Shown piece by piece: positions 53,151 through 63,281 of a DNA stretch of 64,000 nt. The number at the start of each line of letters is the position of its first letter. Position 1 is the first letter of the stretch. The DNA is from Phycisphaerales bacterium. GTDB lineage: Bacteria > Planctomycetota > Phycisphaerae > Phycisphaerales > SM1A02. The stretch is from positions 1-64,000 of the forward strand of contig SIAP01000001.1 of assembly GCA_009691725.1 (NCBI GenBank), given 5' to 3'. The notes below the pieces were generated by a model. The model ran no database searches and had not been told where the DNA came from. It worked only from the letters and a program-made list of their open reading frames with translations. A program made the translations under genes and the position numbers.

Positions 53151-55460
53151 ATGGTTGATGCTCGCGGTGCATCATTTGTGAGTCCAGAAATCCTCGATGC
53201 TGGACTGGCGATTTCAGCGCCGATGGAGTCCGTGGGTGGGCCAGTTGCTGTCGCGACGGCACTCTCCATGTCCGTCAAGCAGATGGGTGTGGCGCGCACG
53301 ATCGCGACGCTTTCAGCAGTCAATCAGTCGAGCGGATTCACCTGTCCTGGTTGCGCATGGCCGGACCCCAGCGACCGGCGATCGGTCGCGGAGTTTTGTG
53401 AAAACGGTGCAAAGGCGGTCGCCGAAGAAGCAACGCTCGCGCGCGCAACACGCGATCTGTTTCGCGCCCGATCAGTGGTGAGCCTTTCACAGGAGAGCGA
53501 CCTGTGGCTTGGACGGCAGGGGAGACTCACCGAGCCGATGTATCTGGCACGGGGTGCGCAACACTACGAACCGATTTCGTGGGAGAGTGCATTCGCAACG
53601 ATCGCAGCAGAACTGCGCGCACTGGATTCGCCCAATGAGGCGATCTTCTACACATCCGGTCGGACAAGTAACGAGGCCGCGTTTCTCTACCAGTTGTTCG
53701 TGCGCCTCTATGGAACGAACAACCTTCCAGATTGCTCGAACATGTGCCACGAGTCCAGCGGTCTGGCCATGACTCAGACGATTGGAACTGGAAAGGGAAC
53801 AATCTCGCTCGAGGACTTTGACCACGCTGATTGCATCGTGGTGATCGGTCAGAATCCAGGGACCAACCATCCACGAATGTTGAAGACGTTGCAGGCTGCG
53901 GCGCGCCGAGGTTGCACAATCGTGAGCATCAACCCGCTCGCAGAAGCGGGACTCAAGGCCTTTGCGAATCCGCAGGAGATCGGCGGACTGCTCGGTGTGA
54001 CCACCGCTCTTGCATCGATCCACCTGCCAGTCAAAGTCAATGGAGATGTCGCACTTCTGAGGGGGATTCAGAAGGCGATATTGGAAGATGCTCCCGCGTG
54101 CATCAACGGCGCGTTCATCGAGCGATACACCCACGGCTTCGAACTGCAACGCGACTCTCTCGTGGCGGAAAAGTGGAGTGTCATCTCCGAAGGATCGGGC
54201 ATCTCCGAGCCATCCATCCGAAGCGTTGCGATGCTGATTGCGAAGTCCAAGGCGATGATCTGCTGTTGGGCGATGGGCGTCACCCAGCATTGCAACGCAC
54301 TGTCGAATATTCAAGAGATCATCAACCTGCTGCTCCTTGGAGGTCACTTCGGTCGCCCCGGCGCTGGGGCTTGCCCAGTGCGTGGGCACAGCAATGTGCA
54401 GGGGGACCGCACGATGGGAATCTGCGAGCAGCCGACGGAGGAATTCCTGCGGAGGCTCGGGAGTGAGTTCCAGTTTTCGCCCCCCACGCAACATGGGTTC
54501 GCGACAGTCGGTGCGATTGAAGCGATGCACGCGGGAAAGGCGAAAGTGTTTTGTGGGTTGGGGGGAAATTTTCTCTCTGCGACACCCGACACCGCAATGA
54601 CTGCGCGCGCTCTCAATCGCTGTCGCTTGACCGTCCAGATTTCAACGAAGCTGAACCGATCTCACTTGATCGCAGGGGAGCATGCATTGATTCTCCCATG
54701 CCTTGGTCGAAGCGAGCGAGATGTGCAGCGGGGGGGAGCCCAGTTTGTCACGGTGGAGAATTCGATGGGTGTCGTGCAAGCGTCGCAGGGTCATCTGCAA
54801 CCCGCGAGCGAGAGCCTGTGGAGCGAAACCGCGATCGTGGCAGGTGTTGCTCAGGCCACATTGGGAGTCGATTGGTCCGAGTTCACGGGTGAGTACGACC
54901 GGATTCGCGATCGAATCGCGCGCGTGATCCCGGGGTTCGAGGAATTCAATCGTCGGGTGCGCGCCGCGAATGGGTTTGTTCTCGCTCACTCGGTGCGCGA
55001 TCGATGCGAGTTCAATACGCCAAGCGGACGTGCGCACTTCACCCCCAACTCAATCCCGGTGAGTGCAGTTGGACCGAATCAGTTCTTGTTGACCACCATT
55101 CGATCCCACGATCAATTCAACACCACGATGTATGGCAACGATGATCGCTACCGGGGTGTCCGCGCTGGGCGGCGGGTCGTGTACATGAACAGAGATGACA
55201 TCGTCGCGCAGGGGCTTGTCGCCGGTGACGCAGTTGATCTCATCAGCCACCACAGAGGTGTGCAGAGACGAGCGCACCAGTTTCGGGTGGTGGCTTTCGC
55301 CATTCCACCTGGATCGGTTGCGACCTACTTTCCTGAGGCGAATGTGCTCGTGCCCATTGACCACTTCGCGCAGGGAAGTCAGACCCCTGCGTCTAAGTCG
55401 GTGGTGGTCTCGGTTGAGAAGGTGGCCCACAAGTACTCGACGACGCGCGCTGCGCTATAA
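53151..55460 (+). CDS. FdhF/YdeP-family molybdopterin oxidoreductase
   Basis: 769-residue bis-MGD type oxidoreductase of the FdhF/YdeP family (TIGR01701). N-terminal FTCPGCAWPDP with only two Cys (65, 68) where formate dehydrogenase has four for a 4Fe-4S cluster, followed by AEFCENGAKAVAEEAT. Later: FYTSGRTSNEAAFLYQLFVR, NNLPDCSNMCHESSGLAMTQ, VVIGQNPGTNHPRMLKTLQA, GRPGAGACPVRGHSNVQGDR and RGGAQFVTVENSMGVVQAS. No in-frame TGA (selenocysteine) is present. Probably a cytoplasmic enzyme; the substrate is unknown (YdeP is linked to acid resistance in E. coli). 3 bp after fdhD, 8 bp before ppk2. Confidence 0.92.
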   Translation: MVDARGASFVSPEILDAGLAISAPMESVGGPVAVATALSMSVKQMGVARTIATLSAVNQSSGFTCPGCAWPDPSDRRSVAEFCENGAKAVAEEATLARATRDLFRARSVVSLSQESDLWLGRQGRLTEPMYLARGAQHYEPISWESAFATIAAELRALDSPNEAIFYTSGRTSNEAAFLYQLFVRLYGTNNLPDCSNMCHESSGLAMTQTIGTGKGTISLEDFDHADCIVVIGQNPGTNHPRMLKTLQAAARRGCTIVSINPLAEAGLKAFANPQEIGGLLGVTTALASIHLPVKVNGDVALLRGIQKAILEDAPACINGAFIERYTHGFELQRDSLVAEKWSVISEGSGISEPSIRSVAMLIAKSKAMICCWAMGVTQHCNALSNIQEIINLLLLGGHFGRPGAGACPVRGHSNVQGDRTMGICEQPTEEFLRRLGSEFQFSPPTQHGFATVGAIEAMHAGKAKVFCGLGGNFLSATPDTAMTARALNRCRLTVQISTKLNRSHLIAGEHALILPCLGRSERDVQRGGAQFVTVENSMGVVQASQGHLQPASESLWSETAIVAGVAQATLGVDWSEFTGEYDRIRDRIARVIPGFEEFNRRVRAANGFVLAHSVRDRCEFNTPSGRAHFTPNSIPVSAVGPNQFLLTTIRSHDQFNTTMYGNDDRYRGVRAGRRVVYMNRDDIVAQGLVAGDAVDLISHHRGVQRRAHQFRVVAFAIPPGSVATYFPEANVLVPIDHFAQGSQTPASKSVVVSVEKVAHKYSTTRAAL

Positions 55461-55468
55461 CACGCACC

Positions 55469-56371
55469 ATGAAGACCGATGTCATTCGAGGGGCGGCCCG
55501 CGCCATTTCCAAGAAGTATGCAGTGACGAACGGCGATCGATTTCGATTGAAGCATTGCGATCCATCGGAGTCAGACGGGTTCGCGGGAATCAAGAAGGCG
55601 CAGGCTCCGCAGCACCTCGCAGCTGGACAGGAAGTTCTGAAGGACTTGCAAGAAATGCTCTATGCGCAGGATCACTGGTCGATCCTGCTCATCTTCCAGG
55701 CGATGGACGCTGCTGGCAAGGATGGCGCAATCAAGCATGTCATGTCGGGAATCAACCCGCAGGGATGCAGCGTTCACTCGTTTAAGGCACCATCGACTGA
55801 AGAACTTGATCATGAGTACATGTGGCGCGCGATGCAGCGACTGCCAGCGCGGGGCATGATCGGCATCTTCAATCGCTCCTACTACGAGGAAGTGCTCGTC
55901 GTGCGTGTTCATCCCGAAATCCTGAGTTCACAGAAGACACCTCCCTCGCTCGTTGGAAAGAACCTCTTCGAGCAGCGCTATGAAGACATCCGCAACATCG
56001 AGTCCTACCTCGCGCACAACGGGACTGTCGTGCGAAAGTTCTTTCTCAATGTCTCACCCGAAGAACAGAAGAAACGCTTTCTCGAGCGCATCGATACCCC
56101 AGAGAAACACTGGAAATTCAGCGCAGGCGATGTTCGAGAGCGCGGCCATTGGAATGAGTACATGGAGAGTTACGAACGGATGATCCAAGCGACATCATCC
56201 AAGGAATCACCATGGTTTGTGATTCCAGCGGACAGCAAGTGGTACACGCGCCTTGCCGTTGCGGGGGTCGTGATCGACACGCTCTCATCGCTTGGGCTGC
56301 ACTATCCCAAGGTTGATGCACAGCGCATCGCCGACTTGAAAGCGGCGCGTGCGAGTTTGACTTCTGAGTGA
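55469..56371 (+). CDS. ppk2: PPK2-family polyphosphate kinase
   Basis: 300-residue PPK2 kinase, which uses polyphosphate to phosphorylate nucleotides (or the reverse). P-loop-like LIFQAMDAAGKDGAIKHVM (residues about 74-92), lid/second motif IFNRSYYEEVLVVRVHPEIL, then FFLNVSPEEQKKRFLERIDT and KHWKFSAGDVRERGHWNEYM. All belong to the single-domain class I-III PPK2 set. Whether it prefers ADP, GDP or AMP cannot be told. It follows the molybdoenzyme by 8 bp on the same strand, so may be co-transcribed with fdhD and it. Confidence 0.95.
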   Translation: MKTDVIRGAARAISKKYAVTNGDRFRLKHCDPSESDGFAGIKKAQAPQHLAAGQEVLKDLQEMLYAQDHWSILLIFQAMDAAGKDGAIKHVMSGINPQGCSVHSFKAPSTEELDHEYMWRAMQRLPARGMIGIFNRSYYEEVLVVRVHPEILSSQKTPPSLVGKNLFEQRYEDIRNIESYLAHNGTVVRKFFLNVSPEEQKKRFLERIDTPEKHWKFSAGDVRERGHWNEYMESYERMIQATSSKESPWFVIPADSKWYTRLAVAGVVIDTLSSLGLHYPKVDAQRIADLKAARASLTSE

Positions 56372-56424
56372 GGCACGCCGTAGGTCGACCGCGCCACGCC
56401 GCGGCGCTACGCCGCATGTCGAAG

Positions 56425-56457
56425 GTGTCATGCGTGTCATGCGTGTCATGCGTGTCG
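56425..56457. repeat. 9-bp tandem repeat downstream of ppk2
   Basis: Three perfect GTGTCATGC units and a partial fourth, in the 119-bp gap between convergent ppk2 and the DUF3553 gene. A GC-rich imperfect palindrome (CGCCACGCCGCGGCG region, 56390-56414) lies just before. Confidence 0.85.
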
Positions 56458-56490
56458 CAGTCCGGCTCGCTTGCCTGACGGCCTCAGCGG

Positions 56491-57183
56491 CTACTTCAAA
56501 GACGATTGCAGTCTTCGAACGCTCTTGACTGCGAGTGGTGGCGCAGTGAGGAGCACCTGATCAATGACAGCGCGTTCGCGGCGGAGTTCGCCAAGCAACT
56601 TTGCGACATGGGCATCGAGATTGAAAATCCAGCGCTTGTAGAGTTGCTCGAGTTCCTGGCGATTGAAGCGCGACATTGGGTCATCAAGGCCGCTCTGTGC
56701 GATCGACCATTCCACCAAGCGTGCTGGAGTGCCATCGAATCGATAGAGGTTCGTGGAGAGTTCCAAGCGCCGACGCAAACTGCAGAATGGATCAGTCGCT
56801 TCACCGGGGAGGGTGGTCATCAAATCATCGGCGGTCTTCTTGGAAATCGATGCCAGCCACCCACCACCCGTCGCAACGTCCACATCGATCACCGAGGGGC
56901 GCGCATGGAGCGAGGCTGAAAACCCAGCAGAAAACCCAGCAGAAGACCCAGCAGAAGACCCAGCAGAAGACCCAGCAGAAAATTCCTTGTTCTCGACGAG
57001 TTCCAGCTTTGCAACGCTTGCAAGCAAGGTCTTCTCTCCCACTGACGGAAATCGGACCCACACTCGGAGATCCGTGGATCCAGTGCGCGTCACAATTTCG
57101 ATCTTGTTCACGACACCAACTCCCCACTCTGTTCGGGATGGATGACGAACGCGATCGCCCTTCTTGTATGTTGCTTCAATCAT
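56491..57183 (-). CDS. DUF3553-domain protein
   Basis: 230-residue protein. The N-terminal 65 residues match DUF3553 (KKGDRVRHPSRTEWGVGVVN, RVWVRFPSVGEKTLLASVAK), a small beta-barrel related to the CarD/Tudor-like interaction folds. A 12-bp tandem repeat then encodes a Ser/Ala/Gly linker (SAGS/SAGF; residues about 68-87), followed by a helical C-terminal part (FCSLRRRLELSTNLYRFDGT, DPMSRFNRQELEQLYKRWIF, HVAKLLGELRRERAVID) with no recognised family. Function unknown; a role in protein-protein or nucleic-acid contacts is possible. Divergent from the YmdB-type gene. Confidence 0.78.
   Translation of the reverse strand: MIEATYKKGDRVRHPSRTEWGVGVVNKIEIVTRTGSTDLRVWVRFPSVGEKTLLASVAKLELVENKEFSAGSSAGSSAGSSAGFSAGFSASLHARPSVIDVDVATGGGWLASISKKTADDLMTTLPGEATDPFCSLRRRLELSTNLYRFDGTPARLVEWSIAQSGLDDPMSRFNRQELEQLYKRWIFNLDAHVAKLLGELRRERAVIDQVLLTAPPLAVKSVRRLQSSLK
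56923..56982 (-). repeat. 12-bp tandem repeat in the DUF3553 gene (5 units)
   Basis: On the plus strand CCCAGCAGAAAA, three CCCAGCAGAAGA, then CCCAGCAGAAAA. In frame on the minus strand it encodes SAGS/SAGF in the linker between two domains. Confidence 0.95.
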
Positions 57184-57243
57184 TCAGTGACGATCGCAAC
57201 CACCAAGTCGGTGCAGAGTCGCGTCGCCTTGTAGAGTGTAGCG

Positions 57244-58077
57244 ATGCAGGGCGGAATTGTGATCGCTTTTTTTGGAGATTGTGTCGGGCAACCTGGCAAG
57301 CGCGTGCTCCAGCAGGCGATCGTGACGACTCGAGAGTTGCACCAGCCAGATGTCATCATCGTGAACGGTGAAAACATGCGAAATGGTTCGGGGATTACAC
57401 CCGATCTGTACATGTCGTTGCGCGACCTCGGCGTGGATGGAGTGACCCTTGGGGATCACGCATTTCGCGATCCGCGCATCACTCCAATACTCGACGACCC
57501 GACTGCGGCAATCGCCAGACCAGCAAACCTCTCGTCGAAGGCACCGGGAAAACGTTGGATTCGGATTCCAAAGTCGCCCACACGACCGCGGGACGTCTTT
57601 GTTGTCACCGTGCTTGGTCGCGTCTTTATGACTTTGCCAGCGGACGATCCGTTTGCTGCGGTCGACTCCGTCATTGCTTCCCTTCCTGAACCGAATCCAA
57701 TCGTTATCGTCGAAGCGCATATGGAGGCGACCTCGGAAAAGGCTGCGCTCGCCCACTATCTCGATGGGCGTGTTGCCGCCGTGATTGGCTCACACACGCA
57801 TGTTCCAACTGCGGATGCGCGGATTCTCGCGCGTGGCACGGCGTTTATCACTGATGTCGGAATGTGCGGTCCCTACGCCAGCATCATCGGACGCAATCCT
57901 GTGGGAGTGTTGCGCGCGATGACGACGGGAGTGCACACAAACTTTGAGATGGGTGAAGGGGGCGAGCGCGCGTGCGGGTGTCTTCTCGAAATCGATTCGA
58001 CCACCGGTCGTGCGCGCCGCATCGAACGACTCGACTTTGCTGCCGATTTGAGCAGAGCTCCCTTTGTGCGGGCGTGA
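57244..58077 (+). CDS. YmdB-type metallophosphoesterase (TIGR00282)
   Basis: 277-residue di-metal phosphoesterase of the YmdB/DR1281 family, which in Bacillus hydrolyses cyclic nucleotides and affects biofilm and nanotube formation. Motifs in order: AFFGDCVGQPGKR (Asp12), VNGENMRNGSGITP (Glu43, Asn44), GVTLGDHAFRDPRI (position 71), IVEAHMEATSEK (His) and VIGSHTHVPTADARIL (two His). The third ligand is normally Asn in a GNH motif; here it is Asp71 (GDH), still able to bind metal. Length matches the family (255-280). Start ATG at 57244. Confidence 0.9.
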   Translation: MQGGIVIAFFGDCVGQPGKRVLQQAIVTTRELHQPDVIIVNGENMRNGSGITPDLYMSLRDLGVDGVTLGDHAFRDPRITPILDDPTAAIARPANLSSKAPGKRWIRIPKSPTRPRDVFVVTVLGRVFMTLPADDPFAAVDSVIASLPEPNPIVIVEAHMEATSEKAALAHYLDGRVAAVIGSHTHVPTADARILARGTAFITDVGMCGPYASIIGRNPVGVLRAMTTGVHTNFEMGEGGERACGCLLEIDSTTGRARRIERLDFAADLSRAPFVRA

Positions 58078-58111
58078 GCTGCTCCTGACTCAACAGCGGG
58101 GCAGCCGCGAG

Positions 58112-61100
58112 TCAGCCTGATGGTTGAGCACGCGCGTCTGTCCCAAATCCACCACCGCCAGGAGTTTCGATTTCAATCGCATCGCCCGCTTCGATTGAGA
58201 TCCCCACGATGCCCGGCAGTTCCTCGGTGATGCCGCTGGCACGAATCACTCGCTGTGCCCCGCATCTGCCGGGAAATCCTCCCTCCATTCCAAAGGGCTG
58301 TTCGATGCGATGCTGCGAGAGGAAGGAAAGTTCGACTGGTTCGAGAAACCGCAATCGGCGAACGAGACCATCGCCTCCGCGATGCGCACCAACACCACCC
58401 GAGTTGGTGCGAATCGAGAATCGTTCGAGCCGTACTGGGTAACGCCTCTCAAGCACCTCGGCATCGGTGATGCGCGTATTGCTGATGTGCGTGTGCACGC
58501 CGCTTGCGCCATCGCCGACCACAGAAGCCCCAGCGCCACCGCCGATGGTTTCGTAAAAGCCGAAGGATGAATTCCCAAAGAGCAGATTGTTGACTGTCCC
58601 CTGGCTGCATGCCGCAAGTTGGAACGCACGCCACAACAGATCCACGAGTCGCTGACTCGTCTCGGTCTGACCGATGGCGCACGCAGGACTCACCTGCGGC
58701 GACGCGCTGAAATCTGGAGCGAGAATCGTGCCATGTGGCACGACGATTTCGACCGGATCGAGGAGTCCTTCATTCATCGGAAAAGCAGGACCATCCACGC
58801 CGAGATCGAGTCCAACCAAGACGCGAATGGAGTACATGATCGCGGCGCGCGTCACCGCAATTGGCGCATTGAGGTTTCCAGAATGAGTTGAACCGCTCCC
58901 CGAAAAGTCGATGGTGAGCCGCAGAGGATTGATCGACCGATGCATCCGCACAACGAGGGAAGTCCCATCGTCAAGACGTTCTGTGAGCGGTCCAATGTCA
59001 AGCGGCAATGTGCTGATTGCTCGTTCGCTTGCGGTGCGAGCAGTTGCGCGAAGTATGGTCATCGCCTCGCGAATGCAGGGAGTCCCGCGCAGCGCGTGCA
59101 GGGCACGAACTCTCTGCAATGCCAACTCGTTTGCTGCGACTTGAGCACGCAGGTCTGCAAGGTTGTCTTCAACGAGTCGGCTTGGCCATGGACCACTTCG
59201 CAGCAGACTCTCCACTCGATCAAAGCACGCGATGCCACCCTCCACAAGCAGTGTGGGTGGAATCACGACACCTTCCTGCGCAAGGGTGGTCGCACTGGGA
59301 GGCATAGATCCTGGGCGCATTCCGCCGATTTCCGCATGATGCGCTCGATTTGCGGCATATCCCAGAAGTTCGCCAACTGCGTTGTGGATGGGTGTGATCA
59401 CCGTGAGGTCTGGCAGATGCGATCCACCACAACCCGGGTGATTCACAACCAGCACATCGCCGGGGGCACACTTGGAGTGCGTCGCCACTGCACGAACGCA
59501 GGCACCCAAAGCACCGAGGTGAATGGGAATGTGTGGCGCATTCACCACGAGGAAACCAGTGTGGTCGAGCAGTCCACAGGAAAAATCAAGCCGATCTTTG
59601 ATGTTGGGCGAGAGTGCGGTCCGACGCAATTGCTCTCCCATGTCCGTTGCGATGGCGGTGAGTTGCGCTGAGATCACTTCGTGTCTGGAGGCCTCTGCGG
59701 AGTGCATGGGCGCACTCTCTGCGGAGGGAGTCATGATGATCGCACCGCAGGGATGCTCTCTCGCGGACCAACCCTCTGCAAGAAACGCGCTCGCATCCCG
59801 CCGCATGATCGAGCAGGGTGCGATGAACTCCTCGAGAGTGCGAGTCGAATCGAGGGGAACGGGGTGCTGCTCACCACGGGCCACCTCCATGCGCAGTCGG
59901 ATTCGTTCGACTTCGAGATGGCGATGGGGATCTGGATCGAACCCGTAGACCGACTTGTACCGCTCTGCGAAGCGCGACCGCAGCGTTGCTTCGGTCGCAG
60001 TCGCGTGCCCACCCTCCGACACATCGATTTCCACACACTCCTCGTGACCGTGCAGCCGAATCATGGCGACTTCGCCGCTGACCACTCCCTCGGTTGCATC
60101 AACTCCGTGCGTCTCCAGTTCACTGCGCGCTCGAGCGGCCAACTGGTGAAACGCGTCCGACATTCGCGACGCAAACACCGCAAGTGGCGCAAGCACCAGC
60201 GAAGCAACGATGCGAGTGATCGGCGCTTGCGAGATCCCACTCGCGCAGAGGAGCCCAGCCTGGTGAGGGAAAATGACTGCAGACATTCCCAGTCGCCTCG
60301 CGACCGCGCAGCCATGCAACCCGCCTGCGCCGCCGAAGCACACCAGCGCATGGTCTGCTGGGTCGACGCCTCTGCGTGTCGTGACCGTTCCAATCGCGCC
60401 CGCCATCGCCTCTGTGGCAATCTCGACGAAGGACTCCAGCAGATTCTGCAGCGTGCATCTGCGACCGCATGATGTCACCGCTGCATGCACTTCGTCGGCG
60501 CGGCTCTGCGCATGCGAACGAATGATCGGAATGGGCATGTGTGACTCGTCGATCCGATTCAGAAGCAGATTCACATCGGTAATGGTGAGCGGGCCACCTC
60601 CGCCATAACACGCAGGTCCCGGCGAAGCACCGGCACTTCGAGGTCCCACGCGCAGGACCGAGCCATCCCACCAGCAGATCGAGCCTCCACCCGCGGCAAC
60701 ACTCTCGACTGCGATGGAGGGTGATGCGATCGTCGTGGATCCGACAGTTGTTTCGTCGCGAAGTTCTGGGACGCCATCAACACGCGCGACATCGGTACTC
60801 GTGCCACCCATGTCGAGCGTGACTGCGCGACTGAATCCACACGCACGCGCAATCATGGCTGCCGCTGCAACTCCGCCTGCGGGACCAGAGAGCAGGCTCT
60901 CGCGTGGGGAAAATGCCGCCTCTGGGAGGAGCCCTCCAGCACTCGTCATCATCAGGATCTCAGCGCCGCACGCATCGCGTTCGAGCGCCGCGATGAATTC
61001 GCCAACCGGTCCAGAGAGCGCAGCGTCCACCACGGCAGCGCGGGCACGCGGTTCAAATCGACTTGTCGAACCGCATTGGTGAGAGGCAGTCACCCAGTCG

Positions 61101-61936
61101 AATCCCTCCTCGTTGAGAATCGTGACGATGCGCTGCTCATGCAGCGAACTGCGACCAGCGTGAAGGAGTGCCACCGCAGCGATGTGTGCGCCGCGCATTC
61201 GCGCAGCCGCGGCACGACTGCGCAACAGTGCTTCATTCAGTGGTTGTGTTTCACTTCCGTCGGGATCCATGCGAATGGGAACTCCAATGGCACGCCCTTC
61301 GAGGGTTGGGCTCTTGGTCGGGGTGCGAGCAAAGATGTCGAGCCTGCGCTGATCTCCGATGGCCAGCAGATCCTCGAGCCCCTCATTGATAAAGAGCGTG
61401 ACATCGCTCACCCTGCCCTCAAGGAGTGCATTTGTGCCACGCGTGGTTCCGACACAGATTCGGCAGTCGGCAAGCGATGCTGGATGGGGTCGATTGAGCG
61501 CGAGGCGCAGCGCCAGGATCGGTGCCTCGAATGGAGCGATGAGATCGACGAGCATTCCTGGCGACAACGGTGTGTGGCTCCTCCCACTCTCTCGATGCGG
61601 TGTGAGTCTGCATTCCACTCGTCCATCGAAGCAGGAGCGCGCCCGGTCGATTGTGGGATGGAGTGTGCCGGCGTGATTCATCCCAGTTGGACAGAGCCAG
61701 AATCCGCGAAAGAAATCCGCGACACACTGCGGGTCTGGAAGGGCACTCAGCTCGACTGTGACGGATGATCCAACAACGTTGACGACGACACCGCGAAGTG
61801 CTGCGGTGCTGAGGACTTTCGATCGGCAGGTCACGCCAGTCGCTGCGCGTGCAACGCAATCAGTAAATGTGCCGCCCGTATCAACGCCGACTTCCCACTC
61901 AAAAGCCCTGCGAGAGTTCGATGAGTGATCACGCAT
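58112..61936 (-). CDS. Fused hydantoinase A/B (5-oxoprolinase-like) protein
   Basis: 1274-residue protein joining both halves of the ATP-dependent hydantoinase/5-oxoprolinase family. HyuA part (about 1-690): [88 protein letters not shown]. HyuB part (about 740-1270): [56 protein letters not shown], and a C-terminal GGGGFG. It resembles eukaryotic-type 5-oxoprolinase (about 1290), in which both parts are fused. The substrate is not determined by the sequence. ATG at 61936 is used; the upstream gap to waaA is 46 bp with divergent starts. Confidence 0.92.
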   Translation of the reverse strand: MRDHSSNSRRAFEWEVGVDTGGTFTDCVARAATGVTCRSKVLSTAALRGVVVNVVGSSVTVELSALPDPQCVADFFRGFWLCPTGMNHAGTLHPTIDRARSCFDGRVECRLTPHRESGRSHTPLSPGMLVDLIAPFEAPILALRLALNRPHPASLADCRICVGTTRGTNALLEGRVSDVTLFINEGLEDLLAIGDQRRLDIFARTPTKSPTLEGRAIGVPIRMDPDGSETQPLNEALLRSRAAAARMRGAHIAAVALLHAGRSSLHEQRIVTILNEEGFDWVTASHQCGSTSRFEPRARAAVVDAALSGPVGEFIAALERDACGAEILMMTSAGGLLPEAAFSPRESLLSGPAGGVAAAAMIARACGFSRAVTLDMGGTSTDVARVDGVPELRDETTVGSTTIASPSIAVESVAAGGGSICWWDGSVLRVGPRSAGASPGPACYGGGGPLTITDVNLLLNRIDESHMPIPIIRSHAQSRADEVHAAVTSCGRRCTLQNLLESFVEIATEAMAGAIGTVTTRRGVDPADHALVCFGGAGGLHGCAVARRLGMSAVIFPHQAGLLCASGISQAPITRIVASLVLAPLAVFASRMSDAFHQLAARARSELETHGVDATEGVVSGEVAMIRLHGHEECVEIDVSEGGHATATEATLRSRFAERYKSVYGFDPDPHRHLEVERIRLRMEVARGEQHPVPLDSTRTLEEFIAPCSIMRRDASAFLAEGWSAREHPCGAIIMTPSAESAPMHSAEASRHEVISAQLTAIATDMGEQLRRTALSPNIKDRLDFSCGLLDHTGFLVVNAPHIPIHLGALGACVRAVATHSKCAPGDVLVVNHPGCGGSHLPDLTVITPIHNAVGELLGYAANRAHHAEIGGMRPGSMPPSATTLAQEGVVIPPTLLVEGGIACFDRVESLLRSGPWPSRLVEDNLADLRAQVAANELALQRVRALHALRGTPCIREAMTILRATARTASERAISTLPLDIGPLTERLDDGTSLVVRMHRSINPLRLTIDFSGSGSTHSGNLNAPIAVTRAAIMYSIRVLVGLDLGVDGPAFPMNEGLLDPVEIVVPHGTILAPDFSASPQVSPACAIGQTETSQRLVDLLWRAFQLAACSQGTVNNLLFGNSSFGFYETIGGGAGASVVGDGASGVHTHISNTRITDAEVLERRYPVRLERFSIRTNSGGVGAHRGGDGLVRRLRFLEPVELSFLSQHRIEQPFGMEGGFPGRCGAQRVIRASGITEELPGIVGISIEAGDAIEIETPGGGGFGTDARAQPSG

Positions 61937-61982
61937 CACGGTTGCGTTGCGAGGCTAGCGGGTCGGATAGTCTTTGGATCTC

Positions 61983-63281
61983 ATGGGATTGGTGGTCGAT
62001 CTTGCCTATATCGTCGCAGCAGTTGCGACGTCGCCGTTTTGGCTGGTTTCAATGTGGATTCGAGGGAAACTGAGGACCGACTGGGCTGCGCGCATTGGGT
62101 GGGCGCTCCCGCAGATACCAGCCCGCGACCCCGCGATGCCGCGCCGACCCAATGTCCTCGTCCACGCCGTCTCCGTTGGCGAGGTGAACTCGATTCGGAT
62201 ACTTGCGGATCGACTTGCGAGCGCTCCGCTTCACGCGAGGGTCATCGTGAGTGTCACCACGGATACGGGCATCGCGCGAGCACGACAGCTCTTGGGGCCT
62301 CGCCACACGGTTGTTCGTTTTCCTTTCGATCTCTCGTGGGCGATGGGGCGATTCATCCGTCGCGTTGATCCGGATCTTGTGCTTCTCGCTGAACTTGAGC
62401 TCTGGCCGAATTGCACAAGGATGTGCGAGCGCCGAGCAATTCCAGTGGCCGTGATCAATGGTCGTCTCAGCGCGCGCAGCTTTAGGCGATCGCATCGATT
62501 GCGTTGGATCCTTTCGCCGATGTTCCGTCGTCTGGCTCATGTCTGTGCTCAAGATGCGCAGTATGCGCAGCGGTTTGCCGCGATGGGAGTCCCGACCGAT
62601 CGAATCACCGTGACGGGAACCATGAAGTGGGACACCGCCGAGATCGCCGACCACGTCGCGGGCGCCGACGACCTTGCGCATGAACTTGGAATTGATCGCA
62701 CCAGACCATTGATCGTTGCTGGATCCACCGCGCCTGGCGAAGAGGCACTGCTCCATGCTGCGTGTCCACCCGGCGCACAGTTGCTTTGTGCGCCGAGAAA
62801 GCCAGAGTGGTTTGCAAGCGCCGCGCGTGCGCTCCCGGGAGTTGCACGGCGCAGTCGAGGGGAGCGGGGGAGTGCAAGTGGACGATTTCTGCTCGACACC
62901 ATTGGAGAACTGCGCAAGGCCTATGCGCTCGCCGATGTGGTCGTGATGGGGAGGACATTCGGCATCTTGCACGGTTCGGACATGATGGAACCCGCTGCGC
63001 TCGGCAAGGTTGTTGTTGTTGGTCCCCGCGTTGGGGATTTTCAAGCGACCGCAGATGCGTTGATCGCCGGCGGGGGGCTTGTGCAAACAACTCAAGAGGA
63101 TCTTCCTCGAGTGCTCGCAGAACTTCTCAGCGATCCTGCACGGAGAGCGTCGATCGCACGCGCAGCGCGCACCGTGGTCGCACGGGAACAGGGGGCTTCT
63201 CATCGGCACGCTCAACTTGCGGAGCGACTTGTGACGGCGCACGCCACGACCCAATCAACAGATCCCAAAGGATCCCGATGA
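61983..63281 (+). CDS. waaA: 3-deoxy-D-manno-octulosonic acid (Kdo) transferase
   Basis: 432-residue GT30 glycosyltransferase that adds Kdo to lipid A precursors; its presence shows an LPS-type outer membrane. Motifs: N-terminal membrane anchor (VVDLAYIVAAVATSPFWLVS), VLVHAVSVGEVNSIRILADR, VSVTTDTGIARARQL, LVLLAELELWPNCTRMCERR, AVINGRLSARSFRR, TGTMKWDTAE and the C-terminal GRTFGILHGSDMMEPAALGK (donor binding). ATG at 61983 is used; a TTG three codons earlier is unlikely. Its stop overlaps the thiL start (ATGA). Confidence 0.95.
   Translation: MGLVVDLAYIVAAVATSPFWLVSMWIRGKLRTDWAARIGWALPQIPARDPAMPRRPNVLVHAVSVGEVNSIRILADRLASAPLHARVIVSVTTDTGIARARQLLGPRHTVVRFPFDLSWAMGRFIRRVDPDLVLLAELELWPNCTRMCERRAIPVAVINGRLSARSFRRSHRLRWILSPMFRRLAHVCAQDAQYAQRFAAMGVPTDRITVTGTMKWDTAEIADHVAGADDLAHELGIDRTRPLIVAGSTAPGEEALLHAACPPGAQLLCAPRKPEWFASAARALPGVARRSRGERGSASGRFLLDTIGELRKAYALADVVVMGRTFGILHGSDMMEPAALGKVVVVGPRVGDFQATADALIAGGGLVQTTQEDLPRVLAELLSDPARRASIARAARTVVAREQGASHRHAQLAERLVTAHATTQSTDPKGSR

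Noticed and set aside
53151-55460. Selenocysteine in the molybdoenzyme
   Set aside because: No in-frame TGA; the corresponding segment has ordinary Cys residues.
1909-56982. Repeat arrays as a possible CRISPR
   Set aside because: Units are 9-24 bp and directly abutting, with no spacers and no cas genes.
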